The position numbers and the translations under genes were made by a program. Below are positions 26,640-36,258 of a DNA stretch of 64,000 bases, piece after piece. A model generated the notes under the pieces. That model saw only the letters and a program-made list of their open reading frames with translations, was not told the DNA's origin and ran no database searches. The DNA lies in the NCBI GenBank assembly GCA_030614005.1, contig JAUWKS010000009.1, forward strand, positions 1 to 64,000. The letters run 5' to 3'. The stretch is from Candidatus Heimdallarchaeota archaeon. GTDB lineage: Archaea; Asgardarchaeota; Heimdallarchaeia; JABLTI01. Each line of letters begins with the position of its first letter. Position 1 is the stretch's first letter.

Positions 26640-27725
26640 ATGAAAAAAGTTATACAAATTTGGCCTTCATTTTTGAATAAAATAGAAACAAGCAATGTTG
26701 AAGAAACATATTTCTTTGATTTTAGTGATAATAAAGATGAAACTTGTGCACTTCAAATAAATAAAGGAACATGTCAATTCATAGATGGTGTGCCTGAAAA
26801 TTATACTATTAAGATTACAGTAGAAACTAATGATTGGATTTCAATCTTATCGAAGGAACAATTGATTGAAGATGTTATTGCTCAAGGGAAACTAGCTATC
26901 GAAGGTGATGATAGGAAACTAACTAAATTTGAAAAATATTTTTCCGGTGATCCCGACGGTCTTCATTTCAAATCTAGTAATTATGTAATGACTGAGAATG
27001 AGAAAGAACAGCAAGAAGGAAAATGGACTAAACCTCGTAAAATCTTAGGTCTAATTGGTTCTCCTAGAAAAGATCGAGGAGTAACATCATTAATTTATTC
27101 ATTTCTCAAGCAAGGGTTGGATGACTGTGATTGTGAAATTGATACCATCTATTTAGCTGATTTAGAGAATAAGACCTGTAAGGGATGTTTTACTTGTTGG
27201 AATGGAAAAGAGAAGAAATGTGTATATAGTGATGATGTTAATGATTTAATTCTTAAAATACCCACATATGACTTGATGATACTAGCAGCACCTGTTTATA
27301 TTGATGGCCTTCCTGGTGCTCTCAAAAATTTCATCGATAGAATGCTCTGTTTAATAGCTCCTGAATTTATCATAAAAGATGATCATTGTAGACACCCAAG
27401 TAGATATCCAAAAATGCCTCATCTTCTCCTTTTATCCACCTGTGGATTTACAGAATTTGATAATTTCTCTCCAATGATCGAACATGTGGAAGAAATTTGC
27501 AAAAACATTCATTTTTCCTACATCGGAGAAATACTTCCACCAACTGCTTGGTTAGCGACGATACCAAACCTACAACCTTTGTACTTGCCTGTGATTGAAG
27601 CGATAAAACAAGCTGGCAAAGATATTTTCAATTCAGGTAAAATATCAGAGAAACTCTACGAGAAAATTACTAAACCTATTCTTTCACGGGGGCAGATTTT
27701 TTCGATTTACAATCGTGTTGAATAG
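26640..27725 (+). CDS. SCP2-like domain fused to an iron-sulfur flavoprotein
   Basis: Residues 1-110 have the length and pattern of an SCP2 sterol-carrier-like domain (ALQINKGTCQFIDG, YTIKITVE, DWISILSKE, GKLAIEGD). Residues 130-361 form a flavodoxin-like NADPH-dependent FMN reductase domain, with the FMN phosphate loop LIGSPRKDRG and AAPVYIDGLPGALKNFIDR. Within it is the compact cysteine motif C180-x2-C183-x2-C186-x7-C194, as in archaeal iron-sulfur flavoproteins that bind a 4Fe-4S cluster. It should be a cytosolic redox enzyme; the SCP2 part may offer a hydrophobic pocket for its substrate. The ATG at 26640 is unambiguous. Confidence 0.8.
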   Translation: MKKVIQIWPSFLNKIETSNVEETYFFDFSDNKDETCALQINKGTCQFIDGVPENYTIKITVETNDWISILSKEQLIEDVIAQGKLAIEGDDRKLTKFEKYFSGDPDGLHFKSSNYVMTENEKEQQEGKWTKPRKILGLIGSPRKDRGVTSLIYSFLKQGLDDCDCEIDTIYLADLENKTCKGCFTCWNGKEKKCVYSDDVNDLILKIPTYDLMILAAPVYIDGLPGALKNFIDRMLCLIAPEFIIKDDHCRHPSRYPKMPHLLLLSTCGFTEFDNFSPMIEHVEEICKNIHFSYIGEILPPTAWLATIPNLQPLYLPVIEAIKQAGKDIFNSGKISEKLYEKITKPILSRGQIFSIYNRVE

Positions 27726-27739
27726 ATTGTATCGAAGAT

Positions 27740-28639
27740 CTAAATCTTCTTAACAAAATGTTCTAGTTTCTTTAACCAAAAATCAGAATTCTTACTTTTT
27801 CTTTCATTTATCATGTACCAGTGTGTAAGAGATGAAATTGCAAATCCTTTCCAAGCATTTACTTCTCGTTGTAAATGTAGAGGGGGGTGCACCTTCGAAT
27901 ATTCTTGAGCATATGCTAAGTCATAATAAATTGAACCTTTGGTTGCAAATTCCCAATCAATAATGGCATATTTTGGTTCTTGTTCTTTGGTAGTAGGATA
28001 GATTTGGAGAATATTGCCTTCATGAAAATCTCCATGAATTAAGTGAGTAATTGTTAATTTTGTCTTGTTTTGCTGCTCTAAGAACTCAGTAATCAGTTGT
28101 AAATACATTATCCACTTTTCCTCATTTTCTTGTTCTTTGTTTAGAGGTTGTGTTAATTTTTTGACTACATCTTGCTCAAATGAAAATTTAGTTGGAAAAT
28201 GTTTTCCTGCTCTTTTCATAAGATCAATTAAATCAGTTACTAACTGAAAATCTAGATAAGGTTCCATACTTGCAAATGCTTGCCCATGAATCCAAGATAA
28301 TGCTCGAATAGAATAACCTGCTTCTATAGTAGGCCACTCGTCAACAATATCTGGAACAATGATTGATTGTTCATCTAAAAGCACGTGTTTCACTTCTTTT
28401 GCGATTGCTTCTAGAGCTGCACCCTCTCGTTCGAAACGATTTTGATAATAGTCATTGTTCGGATAAATGCGAAATATTACTTTTTGCCCCTTATAGTTGC
28501 CAGTAAATTTCTGGATTGATTCACCTAATATCAAAGGATGCAAATTAGTTGCATTTGTAATGTCTTCCAATTGATTGATAGTCAAATTCATTTTCTTGTT
28601 AGACCCCTTGATACAAAATACGTTATCTATTGTTTGCAT
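27740..28639 (-). CDS. APH-family phosphotransferase (kinase-like fold)
   Basis: The 299-residue protein has the aminoglycoside phosphotransferase/choline kinase fold. Its catalytic loop is HGDFHEGN (202-209, Asp204 as base) and its metal motif is IDWE with Asp228. The N-terminal lobe lysine is probably in KVIFRIYP. Members phosphorylate small molecules such as homoserine, choline, sugars or antibiotics, and the substrate is not predictable. ATG 28639 is used; an internal ATG at 28591 with AAGGGG upstream is possible. The gene converges on the SCP2-flavoprotein gene, with 14 bases between stops. Confidence 0.82.
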   Translation of the reverse strand: MQTIDNVFCIKGSNKKMNLTINQLEDITNATNLHPLILGESIQKFTGNYKGQKVIFRIYPNNDYYQNRFEREGAALEAIAKEVKHVLLDEQSIIVPDIVDEWPTIEAGYSIRALSWIHGQAFASMEPYLDFQLVTDLIDLMKRAGKHFPTKFSFEQDVVKKLTQPLNKEQENEEKWIMYLQLITEFLEQQNKTKLTITHLIHGDFHEGNILQIYPTTKEQEPKYAIIDWEFATKGSIYYDLAYAQEYSKVHPPLHLQREVNAWKGFAISSLTHWYMINERKSKNSDFWLKKLEHFVKKI

Positions 28640-28742
28640 CTATTACCATTTTGATGTCTAATTGATATTATTGATGTTAAAGAAAAAGATTTAGTCTATT
28701 TATACTAGATAATATGTGATAAAACATTTCGAGAGATGACTT

Positions 28743-30908
28743 ATGGTTTCAAAAACTGCTTCTATTAAACCAACGATTACCGATATGATTTCATTAGAAT
28801 TTGTTTCACATGCAAAAATCTCTCCATCTGGAGATAAAATAGCCTATTGTATTAGAAATACTAATTGGAAAAGGGATGCATATGAGAGTGAATGTTTTAT
28901 CTTTGATATTGAGAAAAATAAAACCTTTCAATTAACTAGATATGGTAAAGTAAATGAGATCGCTTGGATGAACAATGAATCTCTTGCAGTATTAAAAGTA
29001 GACCCCGAAATGAAAGAAAATGCTAATCAAATTTTTGTTTTTGAAGACCTTATTGGTGAGCCCATCAAAATAACCGATCATAAAAACGACATTCAAAACT
29101 TCAAGATATTTGGTGAAGGAATAGTTTTTCTATCAAAAGCTGTTGAAGGCGTAAAAAAGAACGAACGCAAGAATAAGTTTGGTTCTTTCATTCATTTTGA
29201 GCAAGAACGTAGTACTAGTGCTCTTTATTATGTTGATTATAATAAAATGAAGAATTATCTCGCTGAAAAGAAAAAAAAGAATGGAAATAATTCTAAGATA
29301 CCAATTAAACCCGTGATAGAAATTACTAAATTATTGAAAGAGCCGTTATCAATTTTGAGTTACATTGTTTCTCCACAAGATGATGCAATTTATCTAAATT
29401 GCCAATCTCGAGATGATAGAGTATACGAACAAGACTCAAGTAATTATCAAATTAGAATAAATCCCAATGAGGCATTAAATACCTATCTCCAAAAACAATC
29501 ATCTGATAAAAAGGAAACTAAGAATAATAATAACAAAGACGTCAAAGATGATGATGTGTCTTATCTTGGTGCTCTAACTAAAATAGCATTTCCAATTGTG
29601 ACTTCTATTGTCAATATTTCTCCGGATGGAAAGAAACTTCTCATAGCAAGAAGAGAACGTGATAATTTCTACTTCACACAAAGTGATTTGTGGATATTAG
29701 ATGTAGATGAATGGCAGTCCCTTCTTGCAAAGGAAGAAATTATTGACAAATTAGTGAAAATTACAAGCAGTTTAGATAGAACTGCTATGAGTACACATTG
29801 GGTGAAAGAAGGTATATTCTGTTCTCATGTTGATGGAACAAAAACAGCTATCTCCCACATTTCTGAATCTGGGAAAATTACTACATTAGATTTAGGTGGG
29901 AATTCCACTTCGCTTTTCAATACTTTTGACATTTCTGAGAGTGGTCGTTTATGTTTATTAATTTACAACTCTTCAAAAATGGAAGAGCTCTATATTTCTC
30001 AAAATCCCCTTACACTAAGTGAATTAGAACTCATACAAATAACCAATATTGGCAAACAAGTTCAAAATTGGCAATTTGGTACCGTTGAAACTATAAGATG
30101 GCCTAGTAAAGATGGGGCTGAGATTGAAGGCGTACTTAGAAAACCTGAAGGTTTCAATCCAAAGAAAAAATATCCATTAGTTTTCATCATTCATGGTGGA
30201 CCAGCAAGTTTTGATGCTGAAAATATCTTGCCACGAAATGATCTCTATTATTATCCTGGTATTCAATTTAGCAATTTAGATATGCTTGTTTTGAAAGTAA
30301 ATTACAGGGGATCCATTGGAAGAGGACAAGCATTTCTTGAGTTAAATAAAGATAATCTTGGAATTGGAGATATGTGGGATATAGAAAGTGCCATAGATTA
30401 TCTTGATCAACAAGGGTTTGTTGATACTACTAAAATAGGTTGCATGGGATGGAGTCAAGGTGGATACATCTCTGCTTTTGTTGGCATTCATTCAAAACGC
30501 TTCAAAGCAGTCTCTGTTGGTGCAGGTATAGCGGATTGGTACACTTATCATATTAGCAATGATATCCCCCAATTCACTACTCATTATCTTTCTGGCAGTC
30601 CGTTCAGAAACAGAGAATTATATGAGAAAACAGCTCCAATAAGCAATATCAAAAATGCCAAAACACCTACGTTAATTCAACACGGAGAAATAGACCAAAG
30701 AGTACCACTATCAAATGCAAAAGAGCTCTATCGTGGTTTAAAGGAGATGAATGTACCAGTTGAATTGTTCATTTATCCAGGAATGGGGCATCCAATACAC
30801 AAACCAAAAGCAAATCGCTCTGTTATGTATCAAAATTTGAATTGGTTCAGTCATTACTTGTTAGGTGAAGACTTGAATCTATTTGATGAGAAGAAAATGG
30901 AAAAATGA
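28743..30908 (+). CDS. S9-family prolyl oligopeptidase / acylaminoacyl peptidase
   Basis: The 721-residue protein has an N-terminal beta-propeller of WD-like segments (residues 15-450) and a C-terminal alpha/beta hydrolase. The catalytic triad is Ser571 in GWSQGG, Asp651 in HGEIDQRVP and His683 in GMGHPIH, with an oxyanion HGGPASF motif. It should cut short peptides or remove acylated residues in the cytosol; there is no signal peptide. A low-complexity Lys/Asn/Asp segment (about 253-270) lies inside the propeller. It stands alone upstream of the phosphate island. Confidence 0.9.
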   Translation: MVSKTASIKPTITDMISLEFVSHAKISPSGDKIAYCIRNTNWKRDAYESECFIFDIEKNKTFQLTRYGKVNEIAWMNNESLAVLKVDPEMKENANQIFVFEDLIGEPIKITDHKNDIQNFKIFGEGIVFLSKAVEGVKKNERKNKFGSFIHFEQERSTSALYYVDYNKMKNYLAEKKKKNGNNSKIPIKPVIEITKLLKEPLSILSYIVSPQDDAIYLNCQSRDDRVYEQDSSNYQIRINPNEALNTYLQKQSSDKKETKNNNNKDVKDDDVSYLGALTKIAFPIVTSIVNISPDGKKLLIARRERDNFYFTQSDLWILDVDEWQSLLAKEEIIDKLVKITSSLDRTAMSTHWVKEGIFCSHVDGTKTAISHISESGKITTLDLGGNSTSLFNTFDISESGRLCLLIYNSSKMEELYISQNPLTLSELELIQITNIGKQVQNWQFGTVETIRWPSKDGAEIEGVLRKPEGFNPKKKYPLVFIIHGGPASFDAENILPRNDLYYYPGIQFSNLDMLVLKVNYRGSIGRGQAFLELNKDNLGIGDMWDIESAIDYLDQQGFVDTTKIGCMGWSQGGYISAFVGIHSKRFKAVSVGAGIADWYTYHISNDIPQFTTHYLSGSPFRNRELYEKTAPISNIKNAKTPTLIQHGEIDQRVPLSNAKELYRGLKEMNVPVELFIYPGMGHPIHKPKANRSVMYQNLNWFSHYLLGEDLNLFDEKKMEK

Positions 30909-31044
30909 GTTCCTTTTCTTTCTATTGTTTATCATCATTATCTACTATTTTCTTCTATGTACTACTATTTTCTCTCTATACCCAACACATAATATTGATT
31001 CTAAATGCATATGGAAGTAGATTGAAACTGACTGTTGAATTGTT

Positions 31045-31905
31045 ATGGTGTCAAAAACCAGTGATATATCAGAATCAACTTCTATAGCAATAAAAATTGC
31101 TAATGAACTAATTAATAGTTCAGAAATCACTCAAGATGAAATATTTGAAGAAAACGAAGTAAAAATGGAAGTAGTGAATTTATCACATTGGTATGGTGAT
31201 AATCAAGTTTTATCTGGTATATCTATGCCTATCTTCAAGAACAAAGTTACAGCTATTATTGGTCCTTCTGGTTGTGGAAAATCAACCTTTCTTCGCGATT
31301 TGAATCGGATGAATGATTTGGTGTCTATCTCTAGAACATCAGGTGATATTCTATTAGGAAACAAAAACATCCATGACAGTGATGTAGACGTAGTTCAATT
31401 GAGAAAACGAATTGGTATGGTCTTTCAGAAACCAAATCCTTTTCCTATGCCAATAGAAAATAACATAGCTTATGGACCTTATATCCATGGGGTAAAATCA
31501 GACCGTATTCCTGCAATTGTGAAAAGTTGTTTGCAAAAAGCAGTTCTGTGGGATGAAGTCAAAGATCGATTAAAAGACAATGCTCTTTCTCTCTCCGGTG
31601 GGCAACAACAGAGGTTATGTATTGCACGAACTTTATCCGTTCAACCTGAAGTAATTTTGTTTGATGAACCTTGTAGCTCTCTTGACCCGCACGCTACCGC
31701 TAAGATTGAGGACTTGATTACAAAATTGAAACAAGATTATACAGTAGTGATAGTTACTCACAATATGCAACAAGCAGCTCGAGTGTCTGATTATACTGCA
31801 TTCTTCAACTTAGGCGATCTTGTAGAATTTAATAGTACTAAAACAATATTCAGATCTCCGGAGCAAAAAAAGACAGAGGAGTATATTTCCGGTCGATTTG
31901 GTTAA
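31045..31905 (+). CDS. pstB: Phosphate ABC transporter ATP-binding protein, copy 1
   Basis: All ABC ATPase motifs are intact: Walker [10 protein letters not shown] (73-81), Q-loop FQKPNPFPM, signature LSGGQQQRL and Walker [13 protein letters not shown]. The FQKPNPFP and DEPCS variants are those of PstB, the phosphate transporter ATPase. The protein has about 40 extra residues before the domain, shared with copy 2. Copies 1 and 2 are close paralogs in tandem and share a fully identical 57-base stretch (31393-31449 and 32467-32523). The likely partners are PstC and PstA at 37218-39139. Confidence 0.95.
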   Translation: MVSKTSDISESTSIAIKIANELINSSEITQDEIFEENEVKMEVVNLSHWYGDNQVLSGISMPIFKNKVTAIIGPSGCGKSTFLRDLNRMNDLVSISRTSGDILLGNKNIHDSDVDVVQLRKRIGMVFQKPNPFPMPIENNIAYGPYIHGVKSDRIPAIVKSCLQKAVLWDEVKDRLKDNALSLSGGQQQRLCIARTLSVQPEVILFDEPCSSLDPHATAKIEDLITKLKQDYTVVIVTHNMQQAARVSDYTAFFNLGDLVEFNSTKTIFRSPEQKKTEEYISGRFG

Positions 31906-32073
31906 CTCGCTTCTATTGGTGATTAGTGCATTGAATGAAAATAATGAACAGTTTGATGAAATTTTACGCTCCAAAGAGTTAATGAGCAAATATGTGAATA
32001 ATGTGGGATTGATTCAATATAGTATTCGAATACATTTGAATAAATATTTTTATAGCTAAGAACTATCGGAATA

Positions 32074-32979
32074 GTGGTGACTATATTTTTGCCAGCAAAT
32101 ACTCGCGATTCACTTTCCAAAGCTAAAGCACTCGAAGACAGGAGAGAAGAAGCAAAGCTTGCTATAAAAATAGCTGCTGATTTAACCGATCCTCCCGAAA
32201 TTGTCCGAGAAGAATTAATAAAAACCCACGAATTAAAAATGGAGTCAGTTGAACTTTCACATTGGTATGGTGATAACAGGGTTCTTTCGGGTATTTCCAT
32301 GCCTATTTTCAAAAACAGGGTTACAGCTATCATTGGTCCATCTGGTTGTGGAAAAACAACCTTTCTTCGCGATTTAAACCGAATGAATGATTTAGTTAAG
32401 ATTGCACGAATTGCTGGCCAAATTTTACTTGATGGGCAAGATATCTACGCAGAGCACATTGATGTTGTTCAATTGAGAAAACGAATTGGTATGGTCTTTC
32501 AGAAACCAAATCCTTTTCCTATGTCAATTGAAAATAATATTGCTTATGGTCCATATGTTCATGGAGTTAAGCATGAGGGTTTGGATGAAATTGTAGAAAG
32601 CTCCTTGAAAAAAGCTGCTTTGTGGGAGGAGGTTAATGATCGATTAAAAGATTCTGCTTTATCATTATCTGGAGGTCAACAACAACGATTGTGCATTGCG
32701 CGAGCATTATCTATTGAACCTGAAGTTCTCTTAATGGATGAACCTTGCAGTTCTCTTGACCCGCACGCTACTGCTAAGATTGAGGATTTGATTACAAAAT
32801 TAAAGCAAGATTATACTGTAGTGATCGTTACACACAATATGCAGCAAGCTGCTCGAGTGTCTGATTACACGGCATTTTTCAATATAGGGGAATTAATTGA
32901 ATTTGATAGAACAAAGAAGATCTTTGCTAATCCTGAAAGGAAAATGACTGAAGAGTATATTTCAGGACGATTTGGATAG
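32074..32979 (+). CDS. pstB: Phosphate ABC transporter ATP-binding protein, copy 2
   Basis: This 301-residue protein is a second complete PstB with Walker [19 protein letters not shown] and [12 protein letters not shown] all intact. It starts at GTG 32074. The N-terminal extension differs from copy 1 in its first 30 residues and then converges ([16 protein letters not shown]). Nothing suggests decay of either copy. PhoU follows 57 bases downstream, the usual pstB-phoU order, so copy 2 may be the ancestral operon member and copy 1 the addition. That is an inference from position only. Confidence 0.95.
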   Translation: MVTIFLPANTRDSLSKAKALEDRREEAKLAIKIAADLTDPPEIVREELIKTHELKMESVELSHWYGDNRVLSGISMPIFKNRVTAIIGPSGCGKTTFLRDLNRMNDLVKIARIAGQILLDGQDIYAEHIDVVQLRKRIGMVFQKPNPFPMSIENNIAYGPYVHGVKHEGLDEIVESSLKKAALWEEVNDRLKDSALSLSGGQQQRLCIARALSIEPEVLLMDEPCSSLDPHATAKIEDLITKLKQDYTVVIVTHNMQQAARVSDYTAFFNIGELIEFDRTKKIFANPERKMTEEYISGRFG

Positions 32980-33036
32980 GTAGTTAGGATACAAATTAAT
33001 TAACGAATATGAATACTATAAAAAAAGGTGAAAAAA

Positions 33037-33714
33037 TTGAGTAAAAATAAATCGAGATTCGGTGGTACAATACGTTTCAAGGAAATAATGAAAGAATTGA
33101 ATCAACATCTAGTTGACTTGTCCAATCTTGTAATTAAAATGATTAAAGATGGAAATACTGCCTTAATAAATGATGATGAAGTTGCCTTCAAAAGGCTTGA
33201 AGAAGAGCTAAAGGAAGTTCATGTACATTGCAATTCTATTGATGAAGCTGTTATGAATACCATTGCTTTACATCAACCATTTGCAAAGGATTTACGATTT
33301 ATACTCTCCACTCTCAAAGTCTCAAATGAAATTCACCGTTCTGCTCATGATGCAGTACATATTGCTAATAGTTCAGCTTTCATCAACTTAGAACAATATA
33401 ATGATATTATTCAACGAATTAGCAAGCTAGCTACAAAAGCTTCTTCCATGTTCAAGAAAAGCATTGAAGCATTTTGTAATCAGAAGGAGCTCAATGTTCA
33501 GAAATGGACAAAAAAGGACGATGAAGTTGATAGATTGCATTCGGAAATAATTCAAGATGTCACTAAAATTGTTGAAACAGATCCAACTTGGTCACGAGCT
33601 GGTGTAAGCCTTATTTTAACAACGAGGTATATCGAACGAATTGCTGATCATGCCTGCAATATTGTTGAAGAGAGCAATTATGTTGTTACTGGTAAAAAAG
33701 CAAAAATAGAGTAA
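33037..33714 (+). CDS. phoU: PhoU phosphate signalling protein
   Basis: PhoU links the Pst transporter to phosphate signalling and limits uptake. The product of about 225 residues shows two PhoU three-helix bundles, each with its metal-binding signature: NEIHRSAHDAVHIAN in the first half and RYIERIADHACNIVEE in the second. I chose TTG 33037, because AGGTGA (33026-33031) lies five bases upstream; reading from the GTG inside that site would overlap it. It follows pstB copy 2 directly and probably shares its message. Confidence 0.92.
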   Translation: MSKNKSRFGGTIRFKEIMKELNQHLVDLSNLVIKMIKDGNTALINDDEVAFKRLEEELKEVHVHCNSIDEAVMNTIALHQPFAKDLRFILSTLKVSNEIHRSAHDAVHIANSSAFINLEQYNDIIQRISKLATKASSMFKKSIEAFCNQKELNVQKWTKKDDEVDRLHSEIIQDVTKIVETDPTWSRAGVSLILTTRYIERIADHACNIVEESNYVVTGKKAKIE

Positions 33715-34017
33715 TGCTTTATTCATTGAGCATTATCTAAATTATTTCAGCAAAATTAGAACCATAACCACATATCCGCTCTAAATTTCTTATAACAAGT
33801 CGTATATGCTTGTTCTAGTTTTTCTTATTTGATTAATTGAATAAAGTTTACAAGTATACTTTTGATGTCTGGAACTATATCTTCTATATAGAGAGAATTT
33901 GACAATTATTAGCTATATTCGGTCATTGTTTTGTAAGTAGACTACACACAAAAGCATTATCTTAATGTCTCACATAAGAGGTGCACAAAGAAAAAAACAA
34001 AACGGTGATAAAATAAA
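33715..34017 (+). promoter_or_regulatory. Upstream region of pstS copy 1
   Basis: This 303-base gap carries no gene. It contains a palindrome TCTATATAGA (33883-33892) and a 54-base block (33911-33964) about 80 percent identical, counted by eye, to a block ahead of pstS copy 2 (36151-36204). GGTGA at 34003-34007 ahead of the ATG serves as ribosome-binding site. Confidence 0.55.
33883..33892. promoter_or_regulatory. TCTATATAGA palindrome upstream of pstS copy 1
   Basis: A perfect 10-base palindrome containing a TATA-like core. The same ten bases occur ahead of pstS copy 2 (36133-36142). It could be a TATA box, an operator, or both. Confidence 0.45.
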
Positions 34018-34950
34018 ATGTCATTTGGTAAAAATACAAACAAACTAACATACCTCCTTATTGCCTTAATCTTTGTTGGAACGGGTTTAGGAGTCTTTAT
34101 TGGTTGGATTGCTTTTTATGATGGACAAGGTGGAGATTCATATACCTTAAACGTTCAGGGTTCCACCACAGTAGAAAAAATATGTACTTTATCTGCAGTT
34201 CCTTTTATGGATGCACATCCTGGTGTACAAGTAACGATCTCAGGTACTGGTTCCGGAACGGGGATTGGAACTTTAATCAATGGTCAATGTGATATTGCAA
34301 TGGCTTCCAGAGCTGTAAAATCTTCTGAAAATGAAACCGCTCATACAAGCACAGGTGCTTGGTTGAGACAATTTACAATTGCGAAAGATGGGCTGGCAAT
34401 TATTATTAATGACGATGCTACCAGTGTTTTAGATCTCAGTTTAGATGAAATCAAGGCAATTTTTAACGGCACAATTTCTAGTTGGGATAGTACTGCCCTG
34501 CCTGATGTAGGGTTATCTGGTGATATTCTAGTAGTGGTTAGAGAAGAAGGTTCAGGAACAAGAGATACATTCAACGGCTTAGTTATGGGTGACGCTGATC
34601 AAGAATTTCCCGATAGTCAATATGTTGGTGATGCTCTACCTATGTCTAGCAATCAGATGATTTTCGATGAGGTTAATACTAATCCTCAAGCAATTGGTTA
34701 TGTGGGGTTAGGTTACCTTGGTAATGGCGTTGAATCAGTACATATAGATGGTGTTGAACCAACTTTTGAAACAATAGTGGATACAACATATTCTATTCAA
34801 AGAGGTCTCTATCTAGTAACACTCGGTGATCCCGACGTTGGTTCATTAGTATGGGAATATGTGAATTGGCATTTCAGTCCAGATGGGCAATATTATATCT
34901 TTGATTCGGGATTCATAAATATCTTGCCAAGACGAGATAATTTACTATAA
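34018..34950 (+). CDS. pstS: Phosphate-binding protein PstS, copy 1
   Basis: The 310-residue protein is anchored by an N-terminal membrane segment (about 11-31), with the binding domain outside the cell. The phosphate-binding pocket is recognisable: GSTTVEKI, ISGTGSGTGI, MASRAVKSSE and REEGSGTRDTF, the typical PstS loops. It should bind orthophosphate and deliver it to PstCA. It is followed by a hairpin terminator and separated from pstS copy 2 by an opposite-strand regulator gene. Confidence 0.95.
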   Translation: MSFGKNTNKLTYLLIALIFVGTGLGVFIGWIAFYDGQGGDSYTLNVQGSTTVEKICTLSAVPFMDAHPGVQVTISGTGSGTGIGTLINGQCDIAMASRAVKSSENETAHTSTGAWLRQFTIAKDGLAIIINDDATSVLDLSLDEIKAIFNGTISSWDSTALPDVGLSGDILVVVREEGSGTRDTFNGLVMGDADQEFPDSQYVGDALPMSSNQMIFDEVNTNPQAIGYVGLGYLGNGVESVHIDGVEPTFETIVDTTYSIQRGLYLVTLGDPDVGSLVWEYVNWHFSPDGQYYIFDSGFINILPRRDNLL

Positions 34951-34962
34951 GCAAAGAAGTTC

Positions 34963-34990
34963 GGAGATTTATTCTCCTAACATTTTTTTT
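34963..34990 (+). terminator. Hairpin terminator after pstS copy 1
   Basis: GGAGA (34963-34967) pairs with TCTCC (34973-34977), followed after four bases by a run of eight or more Ts. It lies between two convergent genes. Confidence 0.65.
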
Positions 34991-35030
34991 CATAAACAAA
35001 TAGAAGAAGCAAAAAAGAGCAATGTTTCAT

Positions 35031-36035
35031 TTAGTGAGCTCTATCAATTGCCATTTCAGCAATATCTAATCCATAACCGCAGATTCTATCCAAGTGTCTT
35101 TCTACAAGCTGAATTTGTATTTCCACATCAAAATCCGATGTTCTTTGTCTTGTCAGTTTCTCAGTTTCAAGTTTAGACTGTAATTCCTCAAATATCTTAA
35201 TTGCTTTGAAAGCTAATTTCAATTTGTTTCCAAGAAAACTCTGTATTGCTAATGTATGAATTTCAACCGCTTGTTTTGAATATTCAATTAAATATTTTCT
35301 AGTGGCTTCATCATCTATTGTCTTATCTTGTAAATCAAAGCAGCTTTTAGCGATACTTTCACAATGATCAGCAATCTTTTCCAAAGACTTTGCAACAGGA
35401 TAAATATACAAGACTTCTTGAGGTTTAATATTCATTTCTTTTAGGACGATTGGATTTTCTAAAGCTGATGAGATCTCTCTTCTAATTAAGAAATAGAGTC
35501 TGTCAACTGCATTTTCTCTTTCGAAAATATCTTTTGCACTTTCTTTATCTGATGTAACAAATGATTTGATAGCTACTACTTGCATATTTCTAGCAATTAA
35601 GTGTCCTCTTCTTAAAGCCTTATCAATTGGGAATTCCCCATGGATTGCTAAATCTCGAATCTCTACTTCTTGGAAAGACTCGGAGATAATTTCGCTTCCA
35701 ATAAGCTTCGAAACCGTAGAAGAAATTGCTTTACTTGTTTTCGGAGAAATATCGCTCTTGGATTTAATAATAATCTTGGAAAAACCGGCAAGATATTTTG
35801 AAATAATGATTTTCTCAAGTAAACTGGTTTCACCTATAACATCAATATCAATAATCACTTCTCTTTCCCTTGTGGGAGTCAAGGAGTTTTTTGATAAAAG
35901 GAGTGTCCCATCGTTTTGCTCTAAGATAGATAACTCTTCTCCCTGCTTCAAATTTAATCTTGTAACCCATTCTCGGGGAAGACTTATTGTATAGGTTGAT
36001 TTTCCAGTAAGTTGTATTTTTCGTTTTACGGACAT
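35031..36035 (-). CDS. AbrB-PhoU fusion, putative phosphate-responsive transcription regulator
   Basis: Residues 1-50 are a SpoVT/AbrB swapped-hairpin DNA-binding domain (KRKIQLTGKSTYTISLPREWV ... GEELSIL). The remainder is a PhoU-like helical domain; its second bundle has EKIADHCESIAKS and ERHLDRICGYGLDIAEM. Archaeal proteins of this type are annotated as PhoU-family regulators. The ATG at 36035 has GGGATG upstream; a TTG at 36047 is a weaker choice. It is divergent from pstS copy 2 and convergent with pstS copy 1, so it is placed to control both through the shared upstream blocks. That control is inferred, not shown. Confidence 0.85.
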   Translation of the reverse strand: MSVKRKIQLTGKSTYTISLPREWVTRLNLKQGEELSILEQNDGTLLLSKNSLTPTREREVIIDIDVIGETSLLEKIIISKYLAGFSKIIIKSKSDISPKTSKAISSTVSKLIGSEIISESFQEVEIRDLAIHGEFPIDKALRRGHLIARNMQVVAIKSFVTSDKESAKDIFERENAVDRLYFLIRREISSALENPIVLKEMNIKPQEVLYIYPVAKSLEKIADHCESIAKSCFDLQDKTIDDEATRKYLIEYSKQAVEIHTLAIQSFLGNKLKLAFKAIKIFEELQSKLETEKLTRQRTSDFDVEIQIQLVERHLDRICGYGLDIAEMAIDRAH

Positions 36036-36132
36036 TTTACATCCCAAAAGCTTGTGCGTTTCTATATACTAATACTATCAAATTACTCTCTAGTATATAT
36101 TAACTGTTATAAACTATAGTTATTTAATTCTC

Positions 36133-36142
36133 TCTATATAGA
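36133..36142. promoter_or_regulatory. TCTATATAGA palindrome upstream of pstS copy 2
   Basis: Identical to the palindrome at 33883-33892. It lies in the 223-base divergent gap between the AbrB-PhoU gene and pstS copy 2. Confidence 0.45.
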
Positions 36143-36150
36143 AACACTAA

Positions 36151-36204
36151 AACTATATTCAACTATTGTTATGTAAATAGACTATACACAGAAATATTAT
36201 CTTA
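36151..36204 (+). repeat. Conserved upstream block, second copy (first copy 33911-33964)
   Basis: By eye 43 of 54 aligned positions agree with 33911-33964. Well-kept cores are CTATATTC, ATTGTT, TGTAA, TAGACTA and ATTATCTTA. The block was evidently duplicated together with pstS, or has been kept for a regulatory reason. Confidence 0.6.
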
Positions 36205-36258
36205 AAGACTTCCTTTAAGTAAAGTACCCAAAAATAAATCTAATTGGTGAAAAGTTAT

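Noticed and set aside
30905..31087. 60-residue frame between the S9 peptidase and pstB copy 1
   Set aside because: It is T-rich intergenic sequence, overlaps the start of pstB, and lacks a ribosome-binding site.
31045..32979. Possibility that the tandem pstB genes are an assembly duplication
   Set aside because: The copies differ at many positions, in N-terminus and in flanking DNA, so they are true paralogs.
35566..35994. 142-codon plus-strand frame opposite the AbrB-PhoU gene
   Set aside because: It is antisense to a clear domain architecture with no start signal.
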